DNA of 64,000 bases, taken from assembly GCF_030433645.1 (NCBI RefSeq), contig NZ_JAROCG010000001.1:806001-870000 (forward strand), read 5' to 3'. The translations under genes were made by a program, and so were the position numbers. The first letter of the stretch is position 1, and the number at the start of each line of letters is the position of its first letter. This DNA is from Arthrobacter burdickii (GTDB lineage: Bacteria > Actinomycetota > Actinomycetes > Actinomycetales > Micrococcaceae). The notes beneath the pieces are model-generated. The model was not told where the DNA came from and searched no databases. It saw only the letters and a list, made by a program, of their open reading frames with translations. This document shows positions 17,836 through 27,420 of the stretch, in pieces.

Positions 17836-18452
17836 TGGCTGCTGCATCGCCTGCCCCTGGCACCGGCCCCGACTCCGATGGCGTCCAGCTCACGGTCTGG
17901 AAGCCGTTCCTGGTCCGCGCCGTGGTGAGCGCAGTATTCGGGCTCGTCACCATCTTCTGGCGCGACCCGTCCACGCTGGTGATGTCCCTCGCAGGCGGGC
18001 TCTATCTCCTGCTGAACGGCGGGGCCTACCTGTGGACGCACCGCATGGCGCACTGGGGCCCCCGGTTCAGGCTGCTGACCGAGATCGGCGGCGGCCTGCT
18101 CCTCGGTGCGGGCATCGCCAGCCTCGTCTTCCTCGACGACCGCAGTTTCGCCTTCGCCGGCGCCGTCGCGCTGGCCGTCGCCGGTGCCGCCGAGCTGGTA
18201 CGGGGGCTCGCGGTCCGCGGCCACGTTGCCGCCCGGGACCTCGTCACCGCTGGAGTCGTGGGCCTGGCCACGGGCGCCATCCTCCCGTTCGTCGAGGAGC
18301 TCGGCGCGCACGCCCTGCTCGGCGTGACCGGTGGGGGCGCGCTGCTGACCGCCGTCGTCCTCGGTATCGCCGCGCTCGGCTACCGGCACGATTCAGCGCT
18401 CAGCGCACCGTCCGTTTCCGGCGCCCAGGGCGAGCCGGACCCCGTAAACTAG
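17835..18452 (+). CDS. HdeD/DUF308-like membrane protein
   Basis: 205 residues with about six hydrophobic helices in pairs, resembling HdeD/DUF308 proteins: FLVRAVVSAVFGLVTIFWRDPS opens the domain. The role is unknown (HdeD in enterics is linked to acid resistance). The ATG overlaps the acyltransferase-fusion stop (TGATG), so they are co-translated. A TAAACT -10-like element at about 17784 could give additional transcription. Confidence 0.65.
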   Translation: MAAASPAPGTGPDSDGVQLTVWKPFLVRAVVSAVFGLVTIFWRDPSTLVMSLAGGLYLLLNGGAYLWTHRMAHWGPRFRLLTEIGGGLLLGAGIASLVFLDDRSFAFAGAVALAVAGAAELVRGLAVRGHVAARDLVTAGVVGLATGAILPFVEELGAHALLGVTGGGALLTAVVLGIAALGYRHDSALSAPSVSGAQGEPDPVN

Positions 18453-18498
18453 AGCCTCTACGTCTTGTAGAAATCTCGCACCACCGGAAGGAGTGCCC

Positions 18499-18894
18499 GT
18501 GGCCAAGCGCCAGCCGGGGAAGCCCACGCAGGGACGATTCCGCCACGGCATCAAGGCACCGCTCGTCTTCTCCGCGGTCCTGGCCGTGGTGGCCGGGGTC
18601 GCGACGTCGATCTTCGCCACCGGCGGCGGCAGCAAGGAGCTGCGCGTCGACCTGGGCCTGACGGCCGCGGGTATCGCGTTCATCGCCTCCCTCGTCATCT
18701 GCGCCATGCTCATGATGGCCGAGACGCCGAACTCGGAGCACCTCAGCAAGGGTTCCGGCATCAACCGCTCATCCGCCAGGCCGGACCGGCAGGCACCGCC
18801 CGCACAGTCCGCCGCGGATCAGGGGCCCGACGCCCAGCAGGAGGCCGGCGAGGAGCCCCGCTACGGGGAGCGCCTGCCGAAGCAGGACACCTGA
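18499..18894 (+). CDS. Two-helix membrane protein, unknown
   Basis: 131 residues. A basic N-terminus (MAKRQPGK) leads to a helix (APLVFSAVLAVVAGVATSIFA), a short external loop and a second helix (AAGIAFIASLVICAMLMM), then a 50-residue charged Gln/Pro-rich tail. Start is the GTG at 18499 because GGAAGGAG sits five bases before it. A small hairpin TCTAC/GTAGA at 18457-18471 lies in the leader. No family recognised. Confidence 0.65.
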   Translation: MAKRQPGKPTQGRFRHGIKAPLVFSAVLAVVAGVATSIFATGGGSKELRVDLGLTAAGIAFIASLVICAMLMMAETPNSEHLSKGSGINRSSARPDRQAPPAQSAADQGPDAQQEAGEEPRYGERLPKQDT

Positions 18895-18932
18895 CCCCCG
18901 CGCCCTCTTGACGCTACTGCTAGCCTCCCCTC

Positions 18933-20519
18933 ATGCAGGATGACGTAGCAGGATTCATCAGCACCTTCGGCACACTCGTCCGCCTCGCGCAGGAGGCCCA
19001 GCCCTCTACCGCGCGCGGCCGGGAACTCCTCGACACCCTCAGCGCCCATCTGGGTGCGGAAGCGGGCAGCGTTCCCGTCGTCGTGGAGGACGTTTCGGGC
19101 AGCCGCTATGTCGACGCGGACATCATCCTCGTGTCCCTCACGGGGCCCGGCGGGCGGCTCGTCGGCATCGGGGGAGGAGACCAGCGCCACCATATGTCGC
19201 TGAGCGACATGCTCCAGCAGTCCGCGCTGTATCCGAACTTCCCCCTGGCGCAACCGGATTACGCGAACCTGCCGGTCGCGCCGGACCGGCAGCGGCAGAC
19301 GGTGGCACTCGGCCTCCGGCTCTTCCGCCGCGCGGGCGTGCCCATCGCGCTCCTGCAGCGCAAGGCGGATCCGCGGTACGGACGGCAGTCCGCCTCCCTC
19401 GAGGTGCTCTGCCCGGACCCAGCGGTGACCGCCGACTTCCTCGCGGAGTTCCGGCGGCGGATGCAGCGCGAGAGTGTCCTGAAGGGCCAGATCCTGTCCT
19501 TCACGATGGAGGACTTCGGCCCGAGCAGCGCCGGCGTGACGTTCCACGCGCGCCCCACCCTGACGGCCGACGACGTCATCCTTCCCGAGGGGCTCCTGGC
19601 GAGGGTCACGGAGCATGCCCTCGGTATCGCAGCCCACCGCGAAGCGCTGGTGGCGGCCGGTCAGCACCTCAAGCGCGGCATCCTCCTGTACGGTCCGCCG
19701 GGGACGGGCAAGACCCACACCGTCCGCTTCCTGCTGAGCGCGAGCACGGGAACGACGGCGATCCTGCTGTCCGGCGGCACCCTCGCCCACGTGGGGGAGG
19801 CGGCCCGCATGGCACGCGCCCTGCAGCCGTCGATCGTGGTGCTCGAGGATTGCGACCTGATCGCCGAGGACCGCAGCTTCGGCCACGGACCCCAGCCCCT
19901 GCTGTTCGAGGTGCTGGATGCGATGGACGGGCTCGACGACGACGCCGACGTCACCTTCGTCCTCACCACCAACCGCGTCGACATGCTCGAGCGCGCGCTC
20001 GCACAACGCCCGGGCCGCGTGGACCTGGCCGTCGAGGTGCCCCTGCCTGCCGAGCACGAGCGGGCGGAGCTGCTGCGGCTCTACGCCCGGAACCTCCCGT
20101 TCAGCCCCGGGGCCATCGGCTCCGCTGCAGCGCACATCGAGGGCACGACGGCGTCCTTCACGCGGGAGCTGGTGCGGCGCGCGGTCCTCGCTGCCGCACT
20201 GCAGGGCGTGCCGGTGGCGGACGACCATCTCCTCGCGGCGGTGGACGAGCTCATGGCGGACGCGGCGTCCCTGACGAGGAGCCTGCTCGGCAGCAACTAT
20301 CCCGCATCGGACGACGGCTTCTCCGAAGGGCAGGAAACCCTCCCCGCAGGTCCGGGACTGGCGCCGTACTCCGGCATCTACCCGCCGGAGTACGGGTCCG
20401 CATTCACCGCGTCCTCGGAGGAGCAGGTACAGCAGGGCCTCGCCGATGGGGGCTATTCGGAGGACGGCTTCCAGGGGGACGGCGTGGAGGGTATCGATCG
20501 GGCGGAGGGCCCGGGCTAG
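18933..20519 (+). CDS. Stand-alone AAA+ ATPase
   Basis: 528 residues. The N-terminal ~230 residues are not recognised. An AAA module follows: Walker A GPPGTGKT (254-261), Walker B-like IVVLEDCDLI, sensor 1 FVLTTNR and an arginine-finger-like AQRPGRVDLAVEVPLP, then a helical lid. The RPGRVD form resembles FtsH/Bcs1/p97-type clade ATPases, which thread or remodel proteins, but no protease domain is present. The last ~80 residues are Gly/Tyr/Ser-rich and probably disordered. No membrane segment. Target unknown. Not obviously in an operon. Confidence 0.85.
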   Translation: MQDDVAGFISTFGTLVRLAQEAQPSTARGRELLDTLSAHLGAEAGSVPVVVEDVSGSRYVDADIILVSLTGPGGRLVGIGGGDQRHHMSLSDMLQQSALYPNFPLAQPDYANLPVAPDRQRQTVALGLRLFRRAGVPIALLQRKADPRYGRQSASLEVLCPDPAVTADFLAEFRRRMQRESVLKGQILSFTMEDFGPSSAGVTFHARPTLTADDVILPEGLLARVTEHALGIAAHREALVAAGQHLKRGILLYGPPGTGKTHTVRFLLSASTGTTAILLSGGTLAHVGEAARMARALQPSIVVLEDCDLIAEDRSFGHGPQPLLFEVLDAMDGLDDDADVTFVLTTNRVDMLERALAQRPGRVDLAVEVPLPAEHERAELLRLYARNLPFSPGAIGSAAAHIEGTTASFTRELVRRAVLAAALQGVPVADDHLLAAVDELMADAASLTRSLLGSNYPASDDGFSEGQETLPAGPGLAPYSGIYPPEYGSAFTASSEEQVQQGLADGGYSEDGFQGDGVEGIDRAEGPG

Positions 20520-20634
20520 TCCCGCTGGACTCCCACGCAACAACCGCGGCAGGTGGTGTGCCTGCCCATGCCTTGCCAGCTGCCTGCAACGGGTACATCC
20601 TGAGCTCCACGAACACACCGCCGTCGGAGGAAGC

Positions 20635-21693
20635 ATGGGCCCGGACCCGGATGCTGAAGCTGTCGCCGAACGCATCCTGGATGCGGCGCGCGGCACGATA
20701 GACATACTCGCCATCCACCTCGGCGATCGGCTCGGTTGGTATCGGAGCCTTGCGAGGGAGGGGCCTGCGTCGTCGTCCGAGCTGGCGCAGCGGACCGGCA
20801 CGTCCGAGCGCTACGTTCGCGAGTGGCTCGAGCAGCAGGCCATCACGGGCCTGCTCGCCGTCACGGGGGATGACAGCCGCCGTTTCACCCTGCCGCAGGG
20901 CTCGGCCGAAGTCCTCACCGATACGGGCAGCCTCAACTATCTCGCGCCCCTGGCTCGGATGCTCGCCGGTGCGGCGATCCAGCTTCCGGCGTTGCAGCGT
21001 TCCTATCGGACCGGCACCGGGGTCTCGTGGTCGGAGTTCGGCGCTGATGCCCGCGAGTCCCAGGCCGAGATGAATCGACCATGGTTCGAGTTGAAACTGG
21101 CCGATGCGTTGGGCGGAGCGCCTTCACTGATGTCCCGGTTGCAGCCAGAGGGGACCAGGATCGCCGACATCGGGTGTGGCGCCGGCTGGTCGACGATCGC
21201 GCTTGCCCGGATGTTTCCGATGGCGCGGGTGCACGGATTCGATATCGACACCGAGTCGATAACGCTCGCGCGGACCAACGCGACCATCACGGGAAGTGCT
21301 GTCAGCTTCGAGCATGCCGACGCGACGGAATTGCCCTCGGCTCGATTCGACGCGATCTTCGCCTTCGAGTGCGTTCATGACCTGCCCTACCCGGTCGAGG
21401 TGCTGGCCGCGGCGCGCCGGGCGCTCCGGCAGGACGGCACCCTGGTTGTCATGGACGAGGCCGTGGCCGCATCCTTCGCTCCTCCGGGCGACGACTTGGA
21501 ACGGCTCATGTACGGCTTCAGCCTCCTGATCTGCCTGCCCGACGGAATGGCGCATCCCGACAGCGCCGGCACTGGCACCGTCATGCGACCGGACACGCTC
21601 CGCCGATACGCTCTGGACGCCGGATTCGCCGACGTCAGAATCCTGCCGATCGAGGACTTCGGGTTCTTCCGCTTCTACGAGCTGGTGCCCTAG
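20635..21693 (+). CDS. SAM-dependent methyltransferase with winged-helix N-terminus
   Basis: 352 residues. The N-terminal ~90 residues form a winged helix (SELAQRTGTSERYVREWLEQ), as in the Rv2258c-like class of methyltransferases. SAM motif IADIGCGAGWSTIALA and VHGFDIDTESI follow, then FEHADATELP and FAFECVHDL. The start at 20635 has GGAGGAAG just upstream. Followed after 33 bases by a hydrolase gene, likely one operon. Substrate unknown. Codon choice here is a little less GC-biased than in flanking genes. Confidence 0.85.
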   Translation: MGPDPDAEAVAERILDAARGTIDILAIHLGDRLGWYRSLAREGPASSSELAQRTGTSERYVREWLEQQAITGLLAVTGDDSRRFTLPQGSAEVLTDTGSLNYLAPLARMLAGAAIQLPALQRSYRTGTGVSWSEFGADARESQAEMNRPWFELKLADALGGAPSLMSRLQPEGTRIADIGCGAGWSTIALARMFPMARVHGFDIDTESITLARTNATITGSAVSFEHADATELPSARFDAIFAFECVHDLPYPVEVLAAARRALRQDGTLVVMDEAVAASFAPPGDDLERLMYGFSLLICLPDGMAHPDSAGTGTVMRPDTLRRYALDAGFADVRILPIEDFGFFRFYELVP

Positions 21694-21726
21694 CTGTACT
21701 GCCCAGGGAGGTTGGTCAGCCGGGCG

Positions 21727-22521
21727 ATGGAAGAGCAGGTCCTGGATCTCACGCTCCGGACACGCATCGCGGTACCGTGTCTCGTGCACGGCGACGCCGA
21801 CGCGCGGCCGGTACTGCTGCTGCATGCGTGGGGCGAGTCGCGAAAGAGCTTTGATCGGCTCGTGCCACTACTTCCTGGGTGCAGGATCTACGCCCCCGAC
21901 CTCCGGGGGCAGGGCGACGCGGACAAGCCGGAGTCCGGTTACTCGTTGTCCGACCAGGCGGAAGACGTTGCCGCGATTCTCGACGCACTCGACGTGCCGA
22001 AGGTCTGCGTTCTCGGCTCCTCCAGCGGTGGATACGTCACCCAGCAGTTGGCGGTCACCTACCCGGAAAGAGTCGTGTCGCTGGTACTCGTCGGCGTTCC
22101 CCTGAGTCTCCACGGGCGGGCCTCGTTCGCCGATGAGGTGGAGCGCCTGGCTGACCCCATCGACGAGAGCTGGGTTCGAGAGTCGCTCTCCTGGTTTCCA
22201 CTACTGCACGAGGTTCCCTCGTGGTTCATCGAGGACCGGGTTCTCGACGGTGTCAAGATGCCCGCCCATGCCTGGAAGGGCATACTGCAAGGCTTGAGTG
22301 CCGCCACGCCACCCACCGATCTAGGAAATATTCGCGCTCCCGCACTGCTCCTATGGGGTGAGCATGACGGATTGCTGCCGCGGGAACATCAGCAAGCCCT
22401 GGCGACTCGAATACCCGGCTCGGTTGTAAGGATCTACCCGGGCGTGGCTCACATGGTCCTCTGGGAATGCCCCGACCTGGTCGCACGCGACACGCTGACA
22501 TTCTTCAACTCCATCGATTGA
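21727..22521 (+). CDS. Alpha/beta-fold hydrolase
   Basis: 264 residues. Oxyanion region LLLHAWGES, nucleophile elbow GSSSGGY, acid in WGEHDGLLP and histidine in GVAHMVLWE give a complete catalytic triad in the usual order. DLRGQGDADKPESGY is typical of this family. Substrate unknown; co-transcription with the methyltransferase suggests a shared small-molecule pathway. ATG 21727 is chosen because the TTG at 21712 abuts the GGGAGG sequence too closely. Confidence 0.85.
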   Translation: MEEQVLDLTLRTRIAVPCLVHGDADARPVLLLHAWGESRKSFDRLVPLLPGCRIYAPDLRGQGDADKPESGYSLSDQAEDVAAILDALDVPKVCVLGSSSGGYVTQQLAVTYPERVVSLVLVGVPLSLHGRASFADEVERLADPIDESWVRESLSWFPLLHEVPSWFIEDRVLDGVKMPAHAWKGILQGLSAATPPTDLGNIRAPALLLWGEHDGLLPREHQQALATRIPGSVVRIYPGVAHMVLWECPDLVARDTLTFFNSID

Positions 22522-22529
22522 AAAGGAAA

Positions 22530-22575
22530 AAGACCCCTTGATCGTCGGCGTGCAACCACCGACACTAGAGGTCTT
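22530..22575. terminator. Bidirectional hairpin between convergent genes
   Basis: AAGACC (22530-22535) pairs with GGTCTT (22570-22575), and the inner GTCGG (22544-22548) pairs with CCGAC (22559-22563). It sits between the hydrolase stop and the end of the sugar permease, with an A-run on the left side that would be a U-run for leftward transcripts. Confidence 0.55.
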
Positions 22576-22615
22576 CATCCTTCACCTGCGCAGCCGGCAC
22601 TCCGGCTCAGTCCAC

Positions 22616-23824
22616 CTAGCGGCCGTTCCGGCGCTTGCCGTAGACGTCGAACGCGACGGCGAGCAGGAGCACGAGGCCCTTGATGACCTGCTGCCAGGCT
22701 GCGTCCACCGAGAGGATGGACAGCCCCTGATTGAGGACGCCCATGACGAGGCCGCCGATTACCGCGCCGACCACGGTGCCGACACCGCCCTGGACCGCGG
22801 CACCACCGATGAAGACGGCGGCGATGGCATCGAGTTCGAAGCTCTGGCCGGCCGAGGCCACAGCACTGCCGGCACGCGCCGTGCTGACGACACCCGCGAG
22901 ACCCGCCAGGAAGCCCATGTTCACGAAGATGAAGAAGTTGACCCACTTCGTCTTCACCCCGGACATCATCGCCGCGTAGAGGTTCCCACCCATGGCGTAG
23001 ACGTGGCGTCCGAAGACGGTCCGTGAGAGCAGGAACGAATAGAGCAGGACGAGGGTCGCGAGGATGACGAGGATGATCGGCGTGCCGCGGTTGTACGCGA
23101 GGAGGTAGCACAGGTACATGATGGCGACGACGGCGATCGCGACCTTGAGGACGAAGGACACGGTGCGCTCACGGGGCAGGTTGAGGCGGCGCAGGTCCGC
23201 GCGTCCCTTGAGCTGCTGGACCACCAGCGCCAGCGAGGCGAGAGCTCCGATGCCGAGCGTGATGAGGTCGGGCGTGCCGGTCGCGGGAAGCGTGCCGGAT
23301 CCGATGGAGTTGAACGGCCGGGGCAGTCCGCTGATCGTTCCGCCGGTCAGCAGCACGAGGGCGACACCGCGGAAGACGAGCATGCCGGCCAGCGTGACGA
23401 TGAAGGCCGGTATGCCCACGAAGGCGACCCAGAATCCCTGCCATGCTCCGATCAGTGCGCCGACGAGGAGTGACAGCGCGACGGCCGCACCCCACGGAAG
23501 CCCCCAGCTGTTCATCGACAGTGCGGCAACCGCTCCTACCGTCGCCACGACGGACCCCACCGACAGGTCGATGTGGCCGGCGATGATGACGATCACCATC
23601 CCGATCGCGAGGATGAGGACGTAGGCGTTCTGCTGGATCAGGTTGCTCACATTGCCGGGGTACAGCAGGCGGCCGCCGGTGAGGACCTGGAACAGCAGGA
23701 TGATGACGGCGAGGGCGGCGAGGATGCCGTACTGGCGCATGTCGACCCTGCGCCGCTTCTTCTTCGCGAGCTCCGGCCGTGGCGGGACGGGCGCGGTGGC
23801 CTGCTCGGGTGTGGTGGTGGTCAT
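22616..23824 (-). CDS. Multiple-sugar ABC transporter permease (GguB/XylH type)
   Basis: 402 residues with about 10-11 hydrophobic helices. [23 protein letters not shown] and the later [19 protein letters not shown] and [20 protein letters not shown] are hallmarks of ribose/xylose-family permeases (BPD_transp_2). Third gene of the operon, overlapping the ATPase stop by 4 bases (ATGA). Works with the ATPase and binding protein to import a monosaccharide. Confidence 0.92.
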   Translation of the reverse strand: MTTTTPEQATAPVPPRPELAKKKRRRVDMRQYGILAALAVIILLFQVLTGGRLLYPGNVSNLIQQNAYVLILAIGMVIVIIAGHIDLSVGSVVATVGAVAALSMNSWGLPWGAAVALSLLVGALIGAWQGFWVAFVGIPAFIVTLAGMLVFRGVALVLLTGGTISGLPRPFNSIGSGTLPATGTPDLITLGIGALASLALVVQQLKGRADLRRLNLPRERTVSFVLKVAIAVVAIMYLCYLLAYNRGTPIILVILATLVLLYSFLLSRTVFGRHVYAMGGNLYAAMMSGVKTKWVNFFIFVNMGFLAGLAGVVSTARAGSAVASAGQSFELDAIAAVFIGGAAVQGGVGTVVGAVIGGLVMGVLNQGLSILSVDAAWQQVIKGLVLLLAVAFDVYGKRRNGR

Positions 23825-25368
23825 GGGGCCTGTGCTCCTTGGATCCGGGCGGCGGTCATGTGGCGCATGAGTTCCTCCTGGCTGGCATGGGCGCGATCCA
23901 GCTCGCCGGTGAGCTTGCCTTCCGCGATGGTGTAGATGCGGTCCGAGAGGCCGATCAGTTCGGGCAACTCGCTGGAGATGACGATTACCGCTTTGCCCTG
24001 TGCCGCCATCTCGTTGATGATTCCGTAGATCTCGTACTTGGCGCCGACGTCGATCCCCCGCGTCGGCTCATCGAGGATCAGCACGTCGGGTCCCGAGTAG
24101 ATCCACTTGCTGAGCACGACTTTCTGCTGGTTCCCGCCGGACAGGTTGCCCACCACGGCGGAGACGCTCGGCGTCTTGATGTTCATCTGCTTGCGGTACT
24201 CGTCCGCGACGGCGTACTCCCTGTTCCGGTCGATGATGCCGAGCTTGGCGAGCTTGCCGAGGGCAGCCGCCGAGACGTTGACCGTGATGCTGCCAATCAG
24301 GTTCAGGCCGTAGCGCTTGCGGTCCTCGGTCACATAGGCGATCCCGTTCCGGATCGCCTCGCCGACGGTCCGTGTCTGGATCTCCCTGCCGTCCTTATAG
24401 ACCCGCCCGGAGATCCCGCTCCCGTAGGAGCGTCCGAAGATGCTCATCGCCAGTTCTGTCCGGCCGGCTCCCATGAGTCCGGCGAAGCCGACGATCTCCC
24501 CGGCGCGCACGGAGAACGACGCGCGGTCGACGACGACCCTCTCCACGTCGATGGGGTGGTGCACGGTCCATTCCTCGACCCGGAACTTCTCCTCGCCGAT
24601 GTCCGGTTCGCGCGGTGGGAACTGATGGTCCAGCGGCCGCCCCACCATGGCACGGATGATGCGGGTCTCGATGTCATCGCTGTCCGTGACATCGAAGGAT
24701 TCGATGGTCTGCCCGTCGCGGATGACGGTGACCGTATCGGCGATGGCGCGGATCTCCTTCAGCTTGTGGGAGATGATGATCGACGTGATGCCCTGGGTGC
24801 GCAGCTGCTCGATCAGACCGAGCAGGTGGGCGGAGTCGTCGTCGTTCAGGGCCGCGGTCGGCTCGTCAAGGATGAGGAGCTTGACCTCCTTCGACAGCGC
24901 CTTCGCAATCTCGACGAGTTGCTGCTTGCCCACTCCCAGCTCGAGGACCTTCGTCGCGGGATTCTCCTGCAGCCCCACGCGCGCGAGGAGCTCGGCGGCC
25001 ATGAGGTTCGTCTTGTTCCAGTCGATCACCCCGCCGCGCTGGACCTCGTTGCCCAGGAAGATGTTCTCGGCGATGGACAGGTAGGGGCTGAGGGCCAGTT
25101 CCTGGTGGATGATGACGACGCCGTCGCGCTCGCTGTCATTGATGGAGCTGTAGGCGACGGGCCGTCCATCGAGCGTGATGGTCCCGTCGAAGCTGCCGTG
25201 CGGATAGACGCCGCTGAGCACCTTCATCAGGGTGGACTTCCCCGCCCCGTTCTCGCCGCAGATCGCGTGGACCTCGCCGCGCTCCACGCTGACCGAGACG
25301 CCGTCGAGGGCCCTGATGCCGCTGAACTCCTTGACGATTCCGTCCATCTCGAGGATTACGTCACTCAT
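23821..25368 (-). CDS. Multiple-sugar ABC transporter ATP-binding protein (GguA/XylG type)
   Basis: 515 residues with two ABC modules, as in MglA/XylG/GguA. The first has Walker [10 protein letters not shown], and DEPTAALND. The second has a degenerate Walker A (GLMGAGRTE), signature [15 protein letters not shown] and Walker [15 protein letters not shown]. It energises sugar import. Second gene of the operon, separated from the binding-protein gene by a strong hairpin. Confidence 0.93.
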   Translation of the reverse strand: MSDVILEMDGIVKEFSGIRALDGVSVSVERGEVHAICGENGAGKSTLMKVLSGVYPHGSFDGTITLDGRPVAYSSINDSERDGVVIIHQELALSPYLSIAENIFLGNEVQRGGVIDWNKTNLMAAELLARVGLQENPATKVLELGVGKQQLVEIAKALSKEVKLLILDEPTAALNDDDSAHLLGLIEQLRTQGITSIIISHKLKEIRAIADTVTVIRDGQTIESFDVTDSDDIETRIIRAMVGRPLDHQFPPREPDIGEEKFRVEEWTVHHPIDVERVVVDRASFSVRAGEIVGFAGLMGAGRTELAMSIFGRSYGSGISGRVYKDGREIQTRTVGEAIRNGIAYVTEDRKRYGLNLIGSITVNVSAAALGKLAKLGIIDRNREYAVADEYRKQMNIKTPSVSAVVGNLSGGNQQKVVLSKWIYSGPDVLILDEPTRGIDVGAKYEIYGIINEMAAQGKAVIVISSELPELIGLSDRIYTIAEGKLTGELDRAHASQEELMRHMTAARIQGAQAP

Positions 25369-25395
25369 GCTGTTCTCGCTTCGCTGGAGGGGAAG

Positions 25396-25425
25396 AGCGG
25401 GGCGCGGCCATGGCCGCGCCCCGCT
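25396..25425. repeat. 30-base perfect palindrome between binding-protein and ATPase genes
   Basis: AGCGGGGCGCGGCCA (25396-25410) is followed without spacer by its exact reverse complement. It begins 9 bases after the binding-protein stop on the transcribed strand. Such intercistronic GC-rich hairpins usually protect the upstream message, giving more binding protein than membrane components. Confidence 0.75.
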
Positions 25426-25433
25426 CCCGGAGG

Positions 25434-26558
25434 TCAGAGACCGATGTCTGCTGCCTTGACGAAGCCGGACTCCACGAGCTTCGGCTCGACGTCGTCCTTC
25501 GTCACCACCACGGGATCCAGGAGGTACGACGGAACGACCTTGCTGCCGTTGTCGTAGGTCTCGGTGTCATTGACCTCGACCTCGTCACCGGCGACGATCG
25601 CCGTGATCATGGACTCGACCTGGCTTCCGAGTTCGCGGGTGTCCTTCCAGACGGTCATCGACTGCTGGTCTCCGAGGATGGCCTTGACGTTGGCGACATC
25701 CGCGTCCTGCCCGGTGATGAGGGGCCAGTCGGTGCCGGGCTTGTAGCCCGCGGAGTCGAGGGAAGCCTCGATGCCCAGCGCGAGGCTGTCGTTGGGGGAC
25801 AGGACGACGTCGACCTTGTCGCCGCCGGTGTAGAAGGACTGCAGGCGGTTGTCCATCTCGGCCTGGGCGTCATCCGAACCCCAGCCGAGGATTCCGATGG
25901 ACTTCCAGCCGTCGTTGTCGGCGGGGGACTTCCCGGAGGGGACGACCAGCTGGCCGGACTCGACGTAGGGCAGCAGGACGTCCCAGGCACCGGCGAAGAA
26001 GAACGCGGCGTTGTTGTCATCGGGGCTGCCGGCGAAGGGCTCGAGGTTGAAGGGGCCCTTGCCGTCGGCGAGGCCGAGCTTCTCCTCGATGAACTGGCCC
26101 TGGAGCTGGCCGACCTTGTAGTTGTCGAACGTGGCGTAGTAGTCCACGGCTTCCGTGCCGTTGATGAGCCGATCGTAGGCGATGACCTTGACGTCCTGGG
26201 ATGCTGCGTCCTCGAGCGCGGGGCCGAGCGTCTGGCCGTCGATCGCTGCGACGACGAGGATCTTCGCTCCGCCCGCCACCTGGTTCTGGATCTGGCTGAT
26301 CTGCTGGTCCGTCTTGTTGTCGGCGTACTGGAGGTCGACGGTGCAGTCGGCGGCCTCGAGCTTCTCCTTGAGTCCCTCGCCGTCGTTGATCCAGCGCTCG
26401 AGGCTTCGGGTGGGCATGGAGATGCCGACGTTGCAGGTGGTGGCGGCGTCGTCGCCCTCGGCTTCGGGGGCGGTCGATCCTGCCGGCGCACAGGCCGACA
26501 TTCCCGCTGCGACACCGACTGCCAGCAGGAAGGCCGAGACATTCTTGATCGTGGTCAT
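25434..26558 (-). CDS. Multiple-monosaccharide ABC transporter substrate-binding lipoprotein (ChvE type)
   Basis: 374 residues. Signal peptide with lipobox MSAC, then [20 protein letters not shown], the typical ChvE opening. Sugar-contact segments [19 protein letters not shown] and GSPDDNNA are present, with ILGWGSDDA and [10 protein letters not shown] further on. ChvE-GguAB systems take up xylose, arabinose, glucose or galactose; which one is not decided here. First gene of a three-gene operon. Confidence 0.92.
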   Translation of the reverse strand: MTTIKNVSAFLLAVGVAAGMSACAPAGSTAPEAEGDDAATTCNVGISMPTRSLERWINDGEGLKEKLEAADCTVDLQYADNKTDQQISQIQNQVAGGAKILVVAAIDGQTLGPALEDAASQDVKVIAYDRLINGTEAVDYYATFDNYKVGQLQGQFIEEKLGLADGKGPFNLEPFAGSPDDNNAAFFFAGAWDVLLPYVESGQLVVPSGKSPADNDGWKSIGILGWGSDDAQAEMDNRLQSFYTGGDKVDVVLSPNDSLALGIEASLDSAGYKPGTDWPLITGQDADVANVKAILGDQQSMTVWKDTRELGSQVESMITAIVAGDEVEVNDTETYDNGSKVVPSYLLDPVVVTKDDVEPKLVESGFVKAADIGL

Positions 26559-26701
26559 GGGTAGTGCCTTTGAAAAGGACCCGACCGATGGGGGCGTTCA
26601 GAGGAAGGAGCCGGCGATGACGGCGGGTCGTCTCTGGTGTCCCTTGCGGCTGGATCGAGCTGAAACAACGCTGTAGCGCCCGGTCGACGTTGCGATCGAC
26701 A

Positions 26702-26780
26702 ATATGTAGGCGAAGACAACATATCCACTGACAAGCGTTTCATCAAGACTTCGGGCGAACGTTACCGAAGCGATACGTTC
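26702..26780. promoter_or_regulatory. Two spaced inverted repeats upstream of the sugar ABC operon
   Basis: The 229 bases between the binding-protein start and the CGNR gene end hold ATATGT (26702-26707) with ACATAT (26719-26724), spacer 11, and GAACGT (26757-26762) with ACGTTC (26775-26780), spacer 12. Both have spacing compatible with dimeric repressors. No regulator gene is adjacent, so the binder is unknown. Confidence 0.35.
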
Positions 26781-26787
26781 CTGTGCC

Positions 26788-27333
26788 CTAGGCGCTCTGG
26801 GCCCTCCGGGCGCGGTACGCCTTCACGTGGGTCCGGTTGGCGCAGTTGCCGGTGTCGCAGAAGCGCCGTGACCGGTTGCGGCTCAGGTCGAGCACCACGC
26901 CGTCGCAGTCCTCGGCCGCGCAGGAGTGGAGGCGGTCGAGCTCGTGTCCGCGGATCACGTCGGCAAGGGCCATGGCGGCCTCCGTGGCCATGCGCTCCTC
27001 GAGGGGGGCCTCTGGCGCGGTGGCGTGGAGGTGCCAGTCCCACTCGTCGTGGCGGACGAGCTGGGGGAGTGCGTTGGTGCGGCGAAGGATCGCGTTCACG
27101 AGCCCGACGGCGTCGTCCTCCTCCGCGAACCAGATCACCTCGAGCTCGGCGCGCAGGGCACGGACCGATTGGAGTTCGGCCTCCGTGTGCGTCCGGGAGC
27201 CGGAGAAGCGCTGCTCGGCGAGGAAGCGGTCGAGCCCCTCGAGGGTGTCGAGCGGGTCGGTGTCCTCCCTGGTGGTGTTGATGAGGGCGGCGGCTGACGC
27301 GAGTGCCACTTCCGTGTCATAGGTGAAAGACAT
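26788..27333 (-). CDS. CGNR-type zinc-finger transcriptional regulator
   Basis: 181 residues. An N-terminal helical domain (~1-125, ABATE-like) precedes a C-terminal zinc finger: C-x4-C in CAAEDC and C-x4-C in CDTGNC, followed by ANRTHVKAYRARR. The family motif CGNR reads CANR here. Start 27333 has AGGAG five bases upstream. It is divergent from a DMT exporter and probably controls it through TGTCA half-sites in the shared 87-base gap. Confidence 0.85.
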   Translation of the reverse strand: MSFTYDTEVALASAAALINTTREDTDPLDTLEGLDRFLAEQRFSGSRTHTEAELQSVRALRAELEVIWFAEEDDAVGLVNAILRRTNALPQLVRHDEWDWHLHATAPEAPLEERMATEAAMALADVIRGHELDRLHSCAAEDCDGVVLDLSRNRSRRFCDTGNCANRTHVKAYRARRAQSA

Positions 27334-27361
27334 GTTGACTCCTGACATCACGCACCTCTAG

Positions 27362-27394
27362 TGTCACGACCATAACTACTTGTCACCCATGACA
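27362..27394. promoter_or_regulatory. TGTCA half-sites between the CGNR regulator and DMT exporter
   Basis: TGTCA at 27362-27366, then TGTCA at 27381-27385 facing TGACA at 27390-27394 (spacer 4). They fill the divergent intergenic region and are the obvious candidate binding site for the adjacent regulator. Confidence 0.45.
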
Positions 27395-27420
27395 CCAATC
27401 AGCGATCCGAAGGAGTGGAC

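Noticed and set aside
20404..20718. 104-codon minus frame between the AAA ATPase and methyltransferase
   Set aside because: Overlaps the end of the ATPase gene and the start of the methyltransferase gene antisense; Pro/Arg-rich tail and no family match.
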